DNA of 64,000 bases from Thermostichus sp047461615 (GCF_047461615.1 NZ_JANSHI010000014.1:1-64000); one strand, 5' to 3'; numbered from the stretch's first letter, positions 1 to 9,185 are shown. The notes: generated from the letters alone by a model not told the origin. Translations and numbers: made by a program.

Positions 1-60
1 TGGGAGGTGGTCAGCCGCTTCTGTGGCTGGTCCCAGTTGCCTTCGGAAACGCCCTCCTAG
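1..60 (+). CDS. C-terminal tail of an unidentified upstream gene (partial)
   Basis: The first 60 bases form an open frame with very GC-rich third positions, ending WSQLPSETPS then TAG just before the next gene. It is most simply read as the end of a protein that begins outside the window. A second open frame (3-131) encodes a hydrophobic stretch but would overlap the next gene by 32 bases, so I prefer the first. Too short to name. Confidence 0.35.
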   Translation, partial: WEVVSRFCGWSQLPSETPS

Positions 61-99
61 CCTATCTGCCGTTTTGGCCCCCCAACGTCCTTCAGCCCC

Positions 100-798
100 A
101 TGCTGCCCCCCAAAGTGCTCCGTGCCGCTGAGGCAACTGCCGGCCTCTTTTTGGATATGGACGGGGTAATCGTGGATTCGGAGCCAATCCACGCCCGCGC
201 CGGTGCCATTGCCATAGAGCGCTGCCGGCTTGCTCTAGATCTGGCTCCCGTCTCCCTGCAGTTTAAGGGGCGCACTGACCGGGACATGTTTGAGTATCTC
301 GTGGAACACCTGACGGACACCCCGCCTGCAGAGCGGCCCCTGCTGGTGCAGCGCTTGATTGAGGAAAAGGCCAGGGCTTTCGGGGAGCTGTTGGAAGAGG
401 TGCTCTTGGTGCCGGGGGTGTTGGAGTTTCTGGAGCTCAGCCGCCGTCGCTTTTCAGCCCTTGCCCTCACCACCTCTGCTACCCGTCGGGATCAGGAGCA
501 GATTTTCCAACGCTTTGACCTAGGCCGCTGGTTTGACGCCGTGATTACCGCTGAAGATATCCAGCGAGCCAAGCCCGACCCCGAGCCCTATTTGAAAACA
601 GCTGCCAAAGTGGGCTTGGATCCCAGCTTGTGTTTGGTGGTTGAAGACTCTGCCCACGGGATCCGCGCGGCTAAGGGGGCAGGCTGCCTTGCGGTGGGCC
701 TCACCACTGCTTTTACACCAGCAGAGCTGCGTCAGGCAGGCGCCGATGCTGTGGTGGACAGCTTTGCCGAATTGGCAGAACTTCTGGAGCTGGAGTAG
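100..798 (+). CDS. HAD-superfamily hydrolase (phosphoglycolate phosphatase / beta-phosphoglucomutase-like)
   Basis: A 232-residue soluble haloacid-dehalogenase-type enzyme, expected to dephosphorylate or isomerise a small phosphorylated metabolite in the cytosol. Motif I is FLDMDGVIVDSEP near residue 18, with the nucleophilic and acid/base Asp pair. Motif II is TTSATRR near residue 123, and the C-terminal part has KPDPEPY and the acidic VVEDSAHGIRAA (motifs III and IV). A helical cap domain lies between motifs I and II, so this is a subclass-I HAD. The substrate cannot be read from sequence; CbbY, GPH and beta-PGM relatives all look like this. It ends 44 bases from the stop of the convergent fabG. 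Confidence 0.85.
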   Translation: MLPPKVLRAAEATAGLFLDMDGVIVDSEPIHARAGAIAIERCRLALDLAPVSLQFKGRTDRDMFEYLVEHLTDTPPAERPLLVQRLIEEKARAFGELLEEVLLVPGVLEFLELSRRRFSALALTTSATRRDQEQIFQRFDLGRWFDAVITAEDIQRAKPDPEPYLKTAAKVGLDPSLCLVVEDSAHGIRAAKGAGCLAVGLTTAFTPAELRQAGADAVVDSFAELAELLELE

Positions 799-842
799 AA
801 AGAATCGTGGAGTCAGGACAAGTCTTCCAGAACCGGAAGGCT

Positions 843-1604
843 CTAGCCCATCGTCATGCCGCCGTCGATGGCAAAGACTTGGCCGGTGATGTAGGCCGCC
901 GCCGGGTCAGCCGCCAAAAAGCGCACTAGCCCCGCCACTTCCGCCGGGGATCCCAGTCGCCCCAGAGGAATTTGGGCCAGGATGGGGCCAGGATCCAGTT
1001 TTTCCGTCATCTGGGTAGTGATAAAGCCAGGGGCGACAGCGTTGACGGTGATGTTGCGGCTGGCCAGCTCGCGGGCTGCTGTCTTGGTTAGACCAATTAC
1101 CCCCGCTTTGGCAGCGCTGTAGTTGGCCTGGCCGGCGTTGCCCACCAAGCCCACCACTGAGGTGATGTTGATGATGCGTCCCTGCCGCTGCTTGACCATG
1201 ATCTTGGCGGCTGCTTTCAGGCAGAGGAAGACTCCCGTAAGGTTGAGATCCAGCACTGCCTGCCAGTCTTCCGGCTTTAGGCGCAACAAGAGGGCATCGC
1301 GGGTAATGCCAGCATTGTTAACCAGCACGTCCACCCGGCCCCACCGCTCCATCACCTGCTCAAAGAGCCGCTCCACTTCTAGGGGCTGGGAGACATCGGC
1401 AGCCAGGGCCATCCCCTCCCCTCCCACGGCGGCAATCTCCTGCACTAGCGCTTCGGCCTCAGCGGCGGAGTGGGCGTAGTTGACGACTACCTTGGCGCCA
1501 ATGGCCCCTAGATGCAGGGCAATGGCCCGGCCAATGCCTCGGCTGGCTCCTGTAACCACGGCCACCTGGTTGTGGAGCGAGGGCAAGGGGAGGAGTTCGG
1601 ACAT
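843..1604 (-). CDS. fabG: 3-oxoacyl-[acyl-carrier-protein] reductase FabG
   Basis: A short-chain dehydrogenase/reductase of 253 residues that reduces 3-oxoacyl-ACP to 3-hydroxyacyl-ACP with NADPH in fatty-acid elongation. The N-terminal nucleotide motif is VTGASRGIGRAIA, followed by NNAG and the catalytic Ser-Tyr-Lys set (NITSVVG, then YSAAKAG). The C-terminus, ITGQVFAIDGGMTMG, is typical of FabG. The start at 1604 is chosen because a strong AAGGAGG lies just upstream; the frame stays open further upstream but adds an unlikely 27-residue leader. It is not next to the other fab genes of the window (fabD, fabH, plsX near 61-64 kb). Confidence 0.93.
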   Translation of the reverse strand: MSELLPLPSLHNQVAVVTGASRGIGRAIALHLGAIGAKVVVNYAHSAAEAEALVQEIAAVGGEGMALAADVSQPLEVERLFEQVMERWGRVDVLVNNAGITRDALLLRLKPEDWQAVLDLNLTGVFLCLKAAAKIMVKQRQGRIINITSVVGLVGNAGQANYSAAKAGVIGLTKTAARELASRNITVNAVAPGFITTQMTEKLDPGPILAQIPLGRLGSPAEVAGLVRFLAADPAAAYITGQVFAIDGGMTMG

Positions 1605-1731
1605 AGGCAGCAGCCTCCTTGCAAGGGCGACAGCCGCACTAGTATAGGACGCTTTGGCTTCCTTTGGAGCCTTGCCGTCGGCCACGGCCCGTTAGCTAGC
1701 CCCGCCGGGAAGCCCCGCCCTCTACTCGCCA

Positions 1732-1759
1732 GGGTGTTCGCGCTAGCGGCGCGGAGCGC
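1732..1759 (-). repeat. Copy F of the CCGCTGGCGCGAACGG-type dispersed repeat
   Basis: Read on the minus strand, this stretch contains CTCCGCGCCGCTAGCGCGAA, closely matching the repeat found five times in the oxidase cluster (43-47.5 kb). It lies in the gap between the divergent fabG and DUF3531 genes, so it may sit in a promoter region. It is the best match outside the oxidase cluster. Confidence 0.55.
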
Positions 1760-1813
1760 TTGGAGCGGGAGTATGTCACGATAGAAAGTTGGCTTCTGGC
1801 AGAGAAACCGTCC

Positions 1814-2299
1814 ATGCAAGTGGAGTTTCGGGAGTGCGATCCAGGCAACCTCTGGATTTGGTTTGAGTTTGCCGAGCCGCCCGTGCCGGCAGAGCTGGAG
1901 TACCTCAGGGAAGTGCTGGAATCGTGGTATGTGCTGGGCAAGCTGGGAGGATTTAACGCCGAGCGCTTGGTGGTTCAGGAGGCTGAGGCGGATCTCAGCT
2001 ACCTGGAGTACCCCAGTGACTTGCCTCCCGTCACCTCGCTCATGCACAACATGGGATCCCTCGAGGAGAAGGGCAACTGGGCCCGCTGCTGGTTTGACCT
2101 GGGCACTGCCGACGCAATGGCGCTGGACGTGTTGATCAATGCCCTGCGCACCCTTAGCTTAGAGTACATTGGCCTTACCCGCGTCATCATCGGCGGGCAA
2201 AACGAGGATTGGCCAGCGCCGGATCTCGAGGAGACTGACGCCTACGATCTCCACAGCTACCTCCAGGATCACTGGGGGGAAGAAGGAGAGCTGGAGTAG
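1814..2299 (+). CDS. DUF3531 family protein
   Basis: An acidic protein of 161 residues recognised as the cyanobacterial DUF3531 family by its start MQVEFRECDPGNLWIW and the segment WYVLGKLGGFNAERL. It has no signal peptide, membrane segment or known catalytic motif. The ATG at 1814 is preferred because family members begin with this sequence; a TTG at 1760 would add 18 unconserved residues. The function is unknown. It is divergent from fabG, and its stop is 3 bases from the stop of the convergent sulfatase-like gene. Confidence 0.8.
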   Translation: MQVEFRECDPGNLWIWFEFAEPPVPAELEYLREVLESWYVLGKLGGFNAERLVVQEAEADLSYLEYPSDLPPVTSLMHNMGSLEEKGNWARCWFDLGTADAMALDVLINALRTLSLEYIGLTRVIIGGQNEDWPAPDLEETDAYDLHSYLQDHWGEEGELE

Positions 2300-2302
2300 C
2301 TT

Positions 2303-3964
2303 CTACTCTAGGTAGCCCAGCTCCTGCATCCGCCGCAGCAAGTCTGCATCGCTTTCCACATCCACCTTGCGAGGAGCCAAGCTGGGGCGGCGCGATTCAG
2401 CCCACTCCAGCCACCGCCTTAGCCCTTGTTGCAGGCGAATTAGCCAAGCTTGGGGAGAAAGGGATCCCAACGCCGAATCCCCAGGCTCAGCCAAGAGCAG
2501 ATCCCGCTGCTCCGCCGGATCCTGCTCTAGGTTGTAGAGGCTAGGGCTCTCCCCAGTTTGGATGAGTTTGATCACTCCCTCGTAGAGGGCGCGGCGGGTG
2601 GCGTAGCAGGCGCGGGCCTGCAAGAGGCTGTCGTTGCGGCTTTCCATGGCCCGCAAGAGAATCTGCGGCGGGAAGGCCTCGCTAAGCACTACGCCTTGCT
2701 CGGGATCCTCCCCAGCCAGGGTACGGCTTAGGCTAAGGCGGGCAACTTCGCGGCGGAGCCGGAGGCTAACCCGAGGGGTGCCGTCGGCTAGAGAAAGGCT
2801 GGGGCCAAAGCCGGCAGCCTCCAGGAGAGTGTGGAAGAGGCGGCGGGTGGAAACGGGGGTGGCCACCCGCTTTCCTGCAGGAAAGTGGCCGGGGTAGTGC
2901 AGGATCAGGGGCACGCGGATGAGCTCTTCGTAAACCACAAAGGCGTGGCCGACGAAATCGTGCTCTCCTAAGCCTTCGCCGTGATCGGCGACGATGGCCA
3001 GCAGAGTGTTTTGCTCCAGGCCAGTGTGGCGCAAGGTGGCAAAGACAGATCCCAGCAGGTGATCCTGGTAGGCTACTTCCGCATCGTAGATGTCCCGCAG
3101 CACCCGCGCCTGCAGGGGAGAAAGCGGCTGCGGTAGGGGTGCCATCCAGCGGTAGGGCTCAGCGTTGTACTGGCGCAGGAAATCCCGGGCCTCTCGGCTG
3201 TTCTTAAAGTAGGGAGCGTATTTCTGCACAAAAGGCTCTGGCGGCCAGTAGGGCAGGTGCGTCTCCATTAGGTTGACAAAGCAAAAAAAAGGAGGCGCCC
3301 CCGCAGGGCGGCGGGCCATTTGCTGGAGGTAGCGATTGAGGTCGGCAATGGAGGCAGCGGTGTTGCCCTTAAAGTTCATCAAGCAGGTCCAGAGGGAGGC
3401 AAACCAGGGGTGCAGGGCCAACTGAAAAAGGGTGTCGGAGCGAGCAAAGGCATTTTGCACGGGGTAGGAGAGGCGGCGCCAAAACTGGGTGTAGGCGGCC
3501 AGCCAGCGGTTGAGGGGAGGCGGCAGAGGGTTGCCCTCAGGGGGGCGGGTGGGCAGAGCCCCGCCGTAGTTGTAGAAGGTGTCAAAGCCGCGCCGCAGGC
3601 CATTTTTCAAGATCCCGACTAGGGGATTGTTGCAGAAGCCAACGGTGGTGTAGCCAACCAGCTTCAGCAGCTCTGCCAGGGTGGGTAGGGTAGGACTCAG
3701 CTCTAGGTCTGCCTGAATGGTCTGGTGGGTGCTGGGGTACTCTCCTGTAAACAGGGAGGCGTGGGAGGGGATCGTCCACTGGGCAGGGGCAATGGCCCGT
3801 TCGAAGAGAGTGGATTCTGCAGCCAGCCGATCCAGGTTGGGGCTGGTGGGGACTTGGCGGGCCCGCTCTTCCTCCGACCAGTAGCAAGAGAGACGATCCG
3901 CCCGCTGGGTATCGAGCACAATCAACAGGATATTGGGGCGCTCCCCCTTCGGGATCTCTGCCAT
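2303..3964 (-). CDS. Sulfatase-family (alkaline phosphatase superfamily) protein with Thr nucleophile
   Basis: A 553-residue protein of the sulfatase fold. The N-terminus has the metal-binding NILLIVLDTQRAD. The nucleophile region reads QWTIPSHASLFTGEYPS, and a later ADHGEGLGEHDFVGH provides further metal ligands. True sulfatases carry C/S-x-P-S-R, whose Cys/Ser becomes formylglycine. Here the position is Thr and the Arg is His, as in Thr-nucleophile phospho-transferases and phosphodiesterases, so sulfate-ester cleavage is doubtful. No signal peptide or membrane segment is visible. It lies 76 bases downstream of lptC on the same strand, which hints at a role in envelope lipids. Start chosen at ATG 3964 with GGTGAGG upstream; a GTG at 3982 is possible. 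Confidence 0.8.
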   Translation of the reverse strand: MAEIPKGERPNILLIVLDTQRADRLSCYWSEEERARQVPTSPNLDRLAAESTLFERAIAPAQWTIPSHASLFTGEYPSTHQTIQADLELSPTLPTLAELLKLVGYTTVGFCNNPLVGILKNGLRRGFDTFYNYGGALPTRPPEGNPLPPPLNRWLAAYTQFWRRLSYPVQNAFARSDTLFQLALHPWFASLWTCLMNFKGNTAASIADLNRYLQQMARRPAGAPPFFCFVNLMETHLPYWPPEPFVQKYAPYFKNSREARDFLRQYNAEPYRWMAPLPQPLSPLQARVLRDIYDAEVAYQDHLLGSVFATLRHTGLEQNTLLAIVADHGEGLGEHDFVGHAFVVYEELIRVPLILHYPGHFPAGKRVATPVSTRRLFHTLLEAAGFGPSLSLADGTPRVSLRLRREVARLSLSRTLAGEDPEQGVVLSEAFPPQILLRAMESRNDSLLQARACYATRRALYEGVIKLIQTGESPSLYNLEQDPAEQRDLLLAEPGDSALGSLSPQAWLIRLQQGLRRWLEWAESRRPSLAPRKVDVESDADLLRRMQELGYLE

Positions 3965-4040
3965 TTCTGGAAACCTCACCACAACCCACCGCAGAGGGTT
4001 CTTAAACTATCTTGACATGCTCCCACCTGCCTTTTGGCCC

Positions 4041-5018
4041 CTAGGGCAGGGTGAGATGGGTTTGGCTGTTGCCTTGGATCCGGATGGTGTTGCTCTGCCA
4101 GTCGAGGAGGCCCCTGTCGCCACTCACGGTCAAAGCCTGACTAGGCTGGCGGTAGCGCACCTGGCCCAGAGCCTGCAGTTGGGTGGAGCCGATGCGCCAC
4201 CGGATCTCCTGGGCCTCGAGGGACGCTGTCCCGCTGACGCGGGCGGTTTCGGCTTTCGCATTGCCCACCAGGCGCAACTCAGCTAGAGGCAGGGGAGCCC
4301 GCAACTCCTCGCCACTAAGGCGCACGCTTTGCTGGGGGGCATACACCTCTACTGCTCCCACCGCCTGCACTTTCCTCGCGCCAAACTGCCATAGGAAGCG
4401 CCTAGCAGCTAGCTCCAGCTCTGGAGCCCGATATTCTGCCCGTATCGGTTGCGTGGGATCCAGGTTCTCCACTTGCATCTGACCTTGGCCAAAGTCCATC
4501 AGCAGGCGATCCCCCTGCAGGAAGCCCTGATCCTCCAACAGCTCCACTTTTACCTCGCCTTCGGCCTTGAGCAGGCGCTGGGCTGGCAGCCACTCCAGCC
4601 GCTGGGCCTGTAGGCGCAGGTTATCCCGCTCGGACTCCACCTCGACTTGCCCCCTCAATTCCAGCCGCCGTTGGCTGGGGTAAGCGGATCCCTGCTCGGC
4701 CCGGACGCGAACGGCGCGGTCGTCTTCGTCAAAAAACTCTCCCTCAATGGCCTCCAAGTGGGCGGATCCCAACTGCACGGGGGTAGCCTCTGACGGCGGC
4801 GGCTCGTACTTGGCTAGGCGTGCCCGCAAGCGCCAGAGCAGGCCACCGTCGGGTTTGGCCTGGGTAAGAGTGATGTCTTCGTAGAGTAACTGGGGGGTGG
4901 GAAGGGACGCTGCAGGTGTGGGATCCCTGCTTGCCGGCAGCTCCGGCCCACTACAGGCAGGGCCCAGCAGAGCGAAAGCTACGAGCCACCCCAGCATCCA
5001 AAAAGAATGAGACGGCAC
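4041..5018 (-). CDS. lptC: LPS-export periplasmic protein LptC (lipoprotein-like)
   Basis: A 325-residue protein with an N-terminal hydrophobic segment ending in LLGPACSG, which resembles a lipobox. The rest is beta-rich repeats of the LptC/OstA type (for example LEAIEGEFFDEDD, RLELRGQVEVES, LLKAEGEVKVE). LptC bridges the inner-membrane LptBFG complex to LptA and LptD during lipopolysaccharide export. Cyanobacterial LptC is longer than the roughly 190-residue E. coli protein, so the length is normal. Start codon is GTG at 5018; an ATG at 4997 would shorten the signal. It is divergent from the livH-type gene and upstream of the sulfatase-like gene on the same strand. Confidence 0.85.
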   Translation of the reverse strand: MPSHSFWMLGWLVAFALLGPACSGPELPASRDPTPAASLPTPQLLYEDITLTQAKPDGGLLWRLRARLAKYEPPPSEATPVQLGSAHLEAIEGEFFDEDDRAVRVRAEQGSAYPSQRRLELRGQVEVESERDNLRLQAQRLEWLPAQRLLKAEGEVKVELLEDQGFLQGDRLLMDFGQGQMQVENLDPTQPIRAEYRAPELELAARRFLWQFGARKVQAVGAVEVYAPQQSVRLSGEELRAPLPLAELRLVGNAKAETARVSGTASLEAQEIRWRIGSTQLQALGQVRYRQPSQALTVSGDRGLLDWQSNTIRIQGNSQTHLTLP

Positions 5019-5110
5019 GGCTCTCTCTTGGGCGCTTCCTCCTACCCTAGCGCTATCCTACTGAGGGAATCCGTCTGTGGCATCATCAGGCAAGGGATTG
5101 CGGCACAGCT

Positions 5111-5968
5111 GTGGAGCAACTGTTGCAACTGTTCATTTACGGCCTCGTGTTGGGCAGCATTTACGCCCTGGGGGCAATTGGCGTGTCCCTGACCTTCGGC
5201 ATTTTGCGCTTTGCCAACTTCGCCCACGGGGATCTGATGACCTTAGGGGCCTATTTTGCCCTGACCTTTGTCGGCTGGGGCTGGCCCTTGGGGGTCAGTT
5301 GGATCCCGGCAGCCTTGGCAACGGCAGGGTGTGCGGTGGGGATCGACCAATGGGTCTATCGCCGCCTGCGCCGGGAGGCCCCCGTTATTTTGCTCATTTC
5401 CTCCTTTGGCACGGCCCTGATTTTGCGCAGCCTGGTGCAGATTCTCTGGGGGCCCGACAACCAGGTGTACCGCCAGGGCATCCAGATCCCCTGGGAGGTG
5501 GGTGGGCTGCGCATGAAGCCGGACTGGGTGGTGATCTTGGTGGGAACGGCGCTGCTGGTGGTGGCGCTGCACCTGTTTTTGCAGCACACGCGGGTGGGGA
5601 AAGCCATGCGGGCCATGGCCGACAACTTTGACTTGGCCAAGGTGACCGGCATCGATACGGAGCAGATCATTCTCTGGACCTGGACCCTCGGGGCGGCTTT
5701 GGCCTGTCTGGCGGGCATCTTCCTCGGCCTAGATACCCGGCTGCACCCTACGATGGGCTGGCGGCTGTTGCTGCCCGTTTTCGCTGCCGCCATCCTCGGC
5801 GGCATTGGTCGTCCTTACGGAGCCATTGCTGGGGGGTTGGTGATTGGCCTAGCGGAGGAGTTCTCGACCTTGGTGATTAGCCCAGCCTACAAGACGGGGG
5901 TGGCCTTTGCTATCCTGGTCCTCCTGCTGATCTTCCGGCCTACTGGGCTAGTGGGGGGGCGAGCCTGA
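5111..5968 (+). CDS. livH: Branched-chain/neutral amino-acid ABC transporter permease (LivH type)
   Basis: A 285-residue inner-membrane permease with about eight hydrophobic segments. The start LQLFIYGLVLGSIYALGAIG and the motif LRFANFAHGDLMTLGAY are hallmarks of LivH-type subunits (NatC/NatD in Synechocystis nomenclature). It forms a heterodimer with the next gene product. It starts at GTG 5111, and its TGA overlaps the ATG of livM, so the two are translationally coupled. No binding protein or ATPase gene is nearby; these are probably encoded elsewhere, as in other cyanobacteria. Confidence 0.9.
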   Translation: MEQLLQLFIYGLVLGSIYALGAIGVSLTFGILRFANFAHGDLMTLGAYFALTFVGWGWPLGVSWIPAALATAGCAVGIDQWVYRRLRREAPVILLISSFGTALILRSLVQILWGPDNQVYRQGIQIPWEVGGLRMKPDWVVILVGTALLVVALHLFLQHTRVGKAMRAMADNFDLAKVTGIDTEQIILWTWTLGAALACLAGIFLGLDTRLHPTMGWRLLLPVFAAAILGGIGRPYGAIAGGLVIGLAEEFSTLVISPAYKTGVAFAILVLLLIFRPTGLVGGRA

Positions 5969-6945
5969 TGCTGAGCTATGCCATTTTCTTCTTGATTTTG
6001 GTCGGGATCTACAGCGTACTGGCGCTGGGCCTCAACATCCAGTGGGGCTACGCCGGTATGTTCAACATTGGCGTGGGGGCCTTTTTTGCCCTGGGGGCCT
6101 ACGCCAGCGCTATTGTTACGACGCCGCCAAGCCCTGAACATCTGGGGGGCTTTGCGCTGCCCTTTTGGGTGGGCTTTGCGGTGGCAGCGGTAGTGGCGGG
6201 AGCCATTGCTTTTTTGATTGGCTTGATTACCCTAAACCTGCGCTCTGACTACCTGGCCATCGCCACCATTGGCATTGCCGAGATCATCAGCCAAATCCTG
6301 AAAAACGAGGGCTGGCTAACCAACGGCGTACGCGGTATCACTCGCATCCCGCGGCCCTTTCGCGGTTGGATCCCGGGGCAGGATACGCTGCTGTACCTGG
6401 GCTTGGTGCTCTTGGTTTTGGCAGGCGTTTACTGGCTAAGCGAGCGGGCCTATCGCTCCCCTTGGGGACGGGTGCTGCGGGCCATTCGGGAGGACGAGCC
6501 GGCAGCCCTAGCTGCGGGCAAAGATGTCCTCCAGTTTCGTCTCCAGGCATTTGTCCTGGGATCCATGCTTATGGGGTTGGCAGGGGCCCTCTATGCCCAT
6601 TTTGTCAACTTCATCAGCCCGGAAGCCTTTCAGCCCGAGTTTGCCACCTTCATTGTCTGGGTGATGTTGATTGCCGGGGGCAGCGGCAACAACCGCGGTG
6701 CTTTGCTGGGAGCGCTGGCCATTTGGGGGGTGTGGTCGGCCAGTGAACTGTTCACCAATCGTCTGCCGCCCCAGTGGGCCACGCGGGCCGGCCCCTTGCG
6801 CATTCTGCTCATCGGGCTCCTCCTGCAGGTTATTCTCCTCACTCGTCCACAGGGTCTGCTGCCGGAACGTCCGCCCCAGCCGGTTGGGGATGCCTCTCTT
6901 TTGTCCAGGGCGAGCAGAACCCCTGAGGGAGAGTCAGCAGGATAG
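5968..6945 (+). CDS. livM: Branched-chain/neutral amino-acid ABC transporter permease (LivM type)
   Basis: A 325-residue membrane protein, partner of the preceding permease. The motif LALGLNIQWGYAGMFNIGVGAFFALGAY and the cytoplasmic loop with VLRAIREDEPAALAAGKD (the contact with the ATPase) identify LivM. The ATG shares its first base with the upstream stop. A hydrophilic C-terminal tail follows the last membrane segment. Substrate range cannot be determined; cyanobacterial homologues take up neutral amino acids. Confidence 0.9.
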   Translation: MLSYAIFFLILVGIYSVLALGLNIQWGYAGMFNIGVGAFFALGAYASAIVTTPPSPEHLGGFALPFWVGFAVAAVVAGAIAFLIGLITLNLRSDYLAIATIGIAEIISQILKNEGWLTNGVRGITRIPRPFRGWIPGQDTLLYLGLVLLVLAGVYWLSERAYRSPWGRVLRAIREDEPAALAAGKDVLQFRLQAFVLGSMLMGLAGALYAHFVNFISPEAFQPEFATFIVWVMLIAGGSGNNRGALLGALAIWGVWSASELFTNRLPPQWATRAGPLRILLIGLLLQVILLTRPQGLLPERPPQPVGDASLLSRASRTPEGESAG

Positions 6946-6980
6946 GATGGGGTCGGCTGCCCCCTCGCCAATCCCGCCTT

Positions 6981-9152
6981 ATGACGATGTTGCCTCCAGG
7001 AAACCCTCCTTCCTCTGAGCTTGGCCCAGGCAGTTGCCCTGCAGAAGTTGGGGTTGACCCGGGTGGGATCCCAACTGCCCCCATCAAAGAGGGCTATGCC
7101 CTGCCCGAGCATTACTTTAACCGCGAGCTCAGTTGGATTGAGTTCAACGCCCGGGTGTTGCACGAGGCCCTGGACGAGCGCACTCCCTTGCTGGAGCGGC
7201 TGAAGTTTCTGGCTATTTTCGAGAGCAACCTGGACGAATTCTTTATGGTGCGGGTAGCAGTGATCCGCCGCCAGTTGGAAACAGGCGTGCTGCTGCCAAC
7301 CCCCGATGGCCTCACCCCCCAGCAGCAATTGCGCCAGATTTCCCAGCACCTACGGCCCCTGATTCAAAAGTTGCACGAGTGCTTTCGGCAAGAGCTGGTG
7401 CCTAAGCTGGCAGAGCAAGGCATTCACATCCGCAACTTTAGCGACCTGACGGAGGCAGAGCGGCAGGAACTGCGGGAGTATTTCGATCGCCGCCTGTTTC
7501 CCCTGCTCACCCCCCTGGCGGTGGATCCGGGCCATCCTTTCCCCTATATTTCCAACCTCAGCCTTAACCTGGCGGTGGTGGTGCGGGATCCAGAAACGGG
7601 CAAGGAGCATTTTGCCCGCGTCAAAGTGCCCAACACCCTGCCCCGCTTTGTGCCCCTACGGGATGGGGTGAGCTTTGTGCCGCTGGAGCAGGTGATTGCC
7701 CACCACCTGGAGGCGCTGTTTGTCGGCATGGAGGTGCTGGAGTACCATCCCTTCCGCATCACCCGCGACGCTGATCTAGCCATCCAGGAGGACGAGGCTG
7801 ACGATCTGCTTGCCGCCATTCAGGAAGAGCTGCGCAAGCGCCGCTTCGGCTCGGTGGTGCGCATGGAGGTTGCCAAGTCGATGCCCCCTGCCATCCGCCA
7901 GCGGCTGTGTGAGGAACTCCACCTGGATGCCGACTTGGTGTACGAAGTGGATGGCCTTCTGAACCTGGGCGGGCTCATGGCGTTCCTCAACCTAGACCGG
8001 CCCGACTTGAAGGATCCGCCTTGGGGGCCCGTCACACCGCCCCGCCTGCGCACTGCTTCGGTGAGCGAGGAGCCGGTGGATATTTTTGCCGTCATTCGGG
8101 AAGGGGATCTGCTGGTGCACCACCCCTACGAGTCTTTTGCCGCCAGCGTAGAGCGATTTTTGGAGGAAGCGGCCAACGATCCCCAGGTGCTCACCATTAA
8201 GCAAACCCTCTACCGCACCTCCGGAGACTCCTCAGTGGTGGGATCCCTCATCCAAGCTGCCGAAAATGGCAAGCAGGTGGCCGCTTTGGTGGAGCTGAAG
8301 GCTCGATTTGACGAAGAAAACAACATCCTCTGGGCCAAGAAGCTGGAAAAAGCCGGGGTTCACGTGGCCTATGGCCTGCCAGGGCTGAAGATCCACTGCA
8401 AACTGGCTTTGGTGGTGCGAGAAGAGGAGGGATCCCTGCGCCGCTACGTCCACATCGGCACCGGCAACTACAACCCCAAAACTGCCCGTATCTACACCGA
8501 CCTAGGCCTGTTTACCTGCAACGAGACGCTCTGCCACGATGTTACCGAGTTGTTTAACGTGCTCACTGGCTACTCGCGGCAGCGGCACTTCCGCAAGCTC
8601 CTGGTAGCTCCCCGCACGCTGCGCCAGGGGATGGAAGCTCTCATTCGCCGCGAGATGCGCCACGCTCAGGCAGGGGGTCAGGGGCGGATCATCATCAAGA
8701 TCAACTCCCTCACTGACCCGGAAATGATTCGGCTACTCTACGAGGCTAGCCAGGCAGGGGTGGAGATTGACCTCATTGTGCGCGGCATGTGCTGCCTAAG
8801 GCCAGGGATCCCAGGCTTGAGCGAGCGCATCCGCGTCATCAGCATCATTGGGCGCTTTTTGGAGCACTCCCGCATTTTTTACTTCTACAACAACGGCCAG
8901 GAGGAGTACTTCATCGGCAGCGCCGACTACATGACCCGCAACCTGGATCGCCGCGTCGAGGTGGTTGCCCCCGTGGAGGATCCGGTGTTGAAGCAGGAGC
9001 TGAAGGTTATTCTGGACATCTGCCTGACAGACAACCGGCAGGCTTGGGAGCTGCGTCCTGACGGCACTTACGTGCAGCGACGGCCTAGGCCGGGAGAGCC
9101 TGTGCGCTCCACCCATCAACGCCTGATGGAGCGGGCTGCTGGTCGCGCTTAG
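6981..9152 (+). CDS. ppk: Polyphosphate kinase 1
   Basis: A 723-residue PPK1, which reversibly transfers the gamma-phosphate of ATP onto polyphosphate. The N-domain carries YFNRELSWIEFNARVL and the Asn-rich ATP-site ESNLDEFFMVR. The head domain is followed by two phospholipase-D-like C domains containing LYRTSGDSSVVGSL, KIHCKLALV and HIGTGNYNPKTARIYTD; the last contains the His that becomes phosphorylated in the family. IIKINSLTDP and YFIGSADYMTRNLDRRVE complete the active site. Length is normal. It begins 35 bases after livM on the same strand, possibly in one transcript. A small inverted repeat follows the stop. Confidence 0.95.
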   Translation: MTMLPPGNPPSSELGPGSCPAEVGVDPGGIPTAPIKEGYALPEHYFNRELSWIEFNARVLHEALDERTPLLERLKFLAIFESNLDEFFMVRVAVIRRQLETGVLLPTPDGLTPQQQLRQISQHLRPLIQKLHECFRQELVPKLAEQGIHIRNFSDLTEAERQELREYFDRRLFPLLTPLAVDPGHPFPYISNLSLNLAVVVRDPETGKEHFARVKVPNTLPRFVPLRDGVSFVPLEQVIAHHLEALFVGMEVLEYHPFRITRDADLAIQEDEADDLLAAIQEELRKRRFGSVVRMEVAKSMPPAIRQRLCEELHLDADLVYEVDGLLNLGGLMAFLNLDRPDLKDPPWGPVTPPRLRTASVSEEPVDIFAVIREGDLLVHHPYESFAASVERFLEEAANDPQVLTIKQTLYRTSGDSSVVGSLIQAAENGKQVAALVELKARFDEENNILWAKKLEKAGVHVAYGLPGLKIHCKLALVVREEEGSLRRYVHIGTGNYNPKTARIYTDLGLFTCNETLCHDVTELFNVLTGYSRQRHFRKLLVAPRTLRQGMEALIRREMRHAQAGGQGRIIIKINSLTDPEMIRLLYEASQAGVEIDLIVRGMCCLRPGIPGLSERIRVISIIGRFLEHSRIFYFYNNGQEEYFIGSADYMTRNLDRRVEVVAPVEDPVLKQELKVILDICLTDNRQAWELRPDGTYVQRRPRPGEPVRSTHQRLMERAAGRA

Positions 9153-9174
9153 CCCTCACCCGCAGACCTGAGGG
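9153..9174. terminator. Weak inverted repeat between convergent ppk and doxX-like genes
   Basis: CCCTCA (9153-9158) and TGAGGG (9169-9174) form a 6-bp stem with a 10-base loop directly after the ppk stop. It has no T-run, so intrinsic termination is uncertain. Confidence 0.3.
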
Positions 9175-9185
9175 AAGGGACCAGC

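Noticed and set aside
3..131. Hydrophobic open frame at the window start
   Set aside because: It would overlap the HAD gene by 32 bases and has lower third-position GC than the frame ending at 60.
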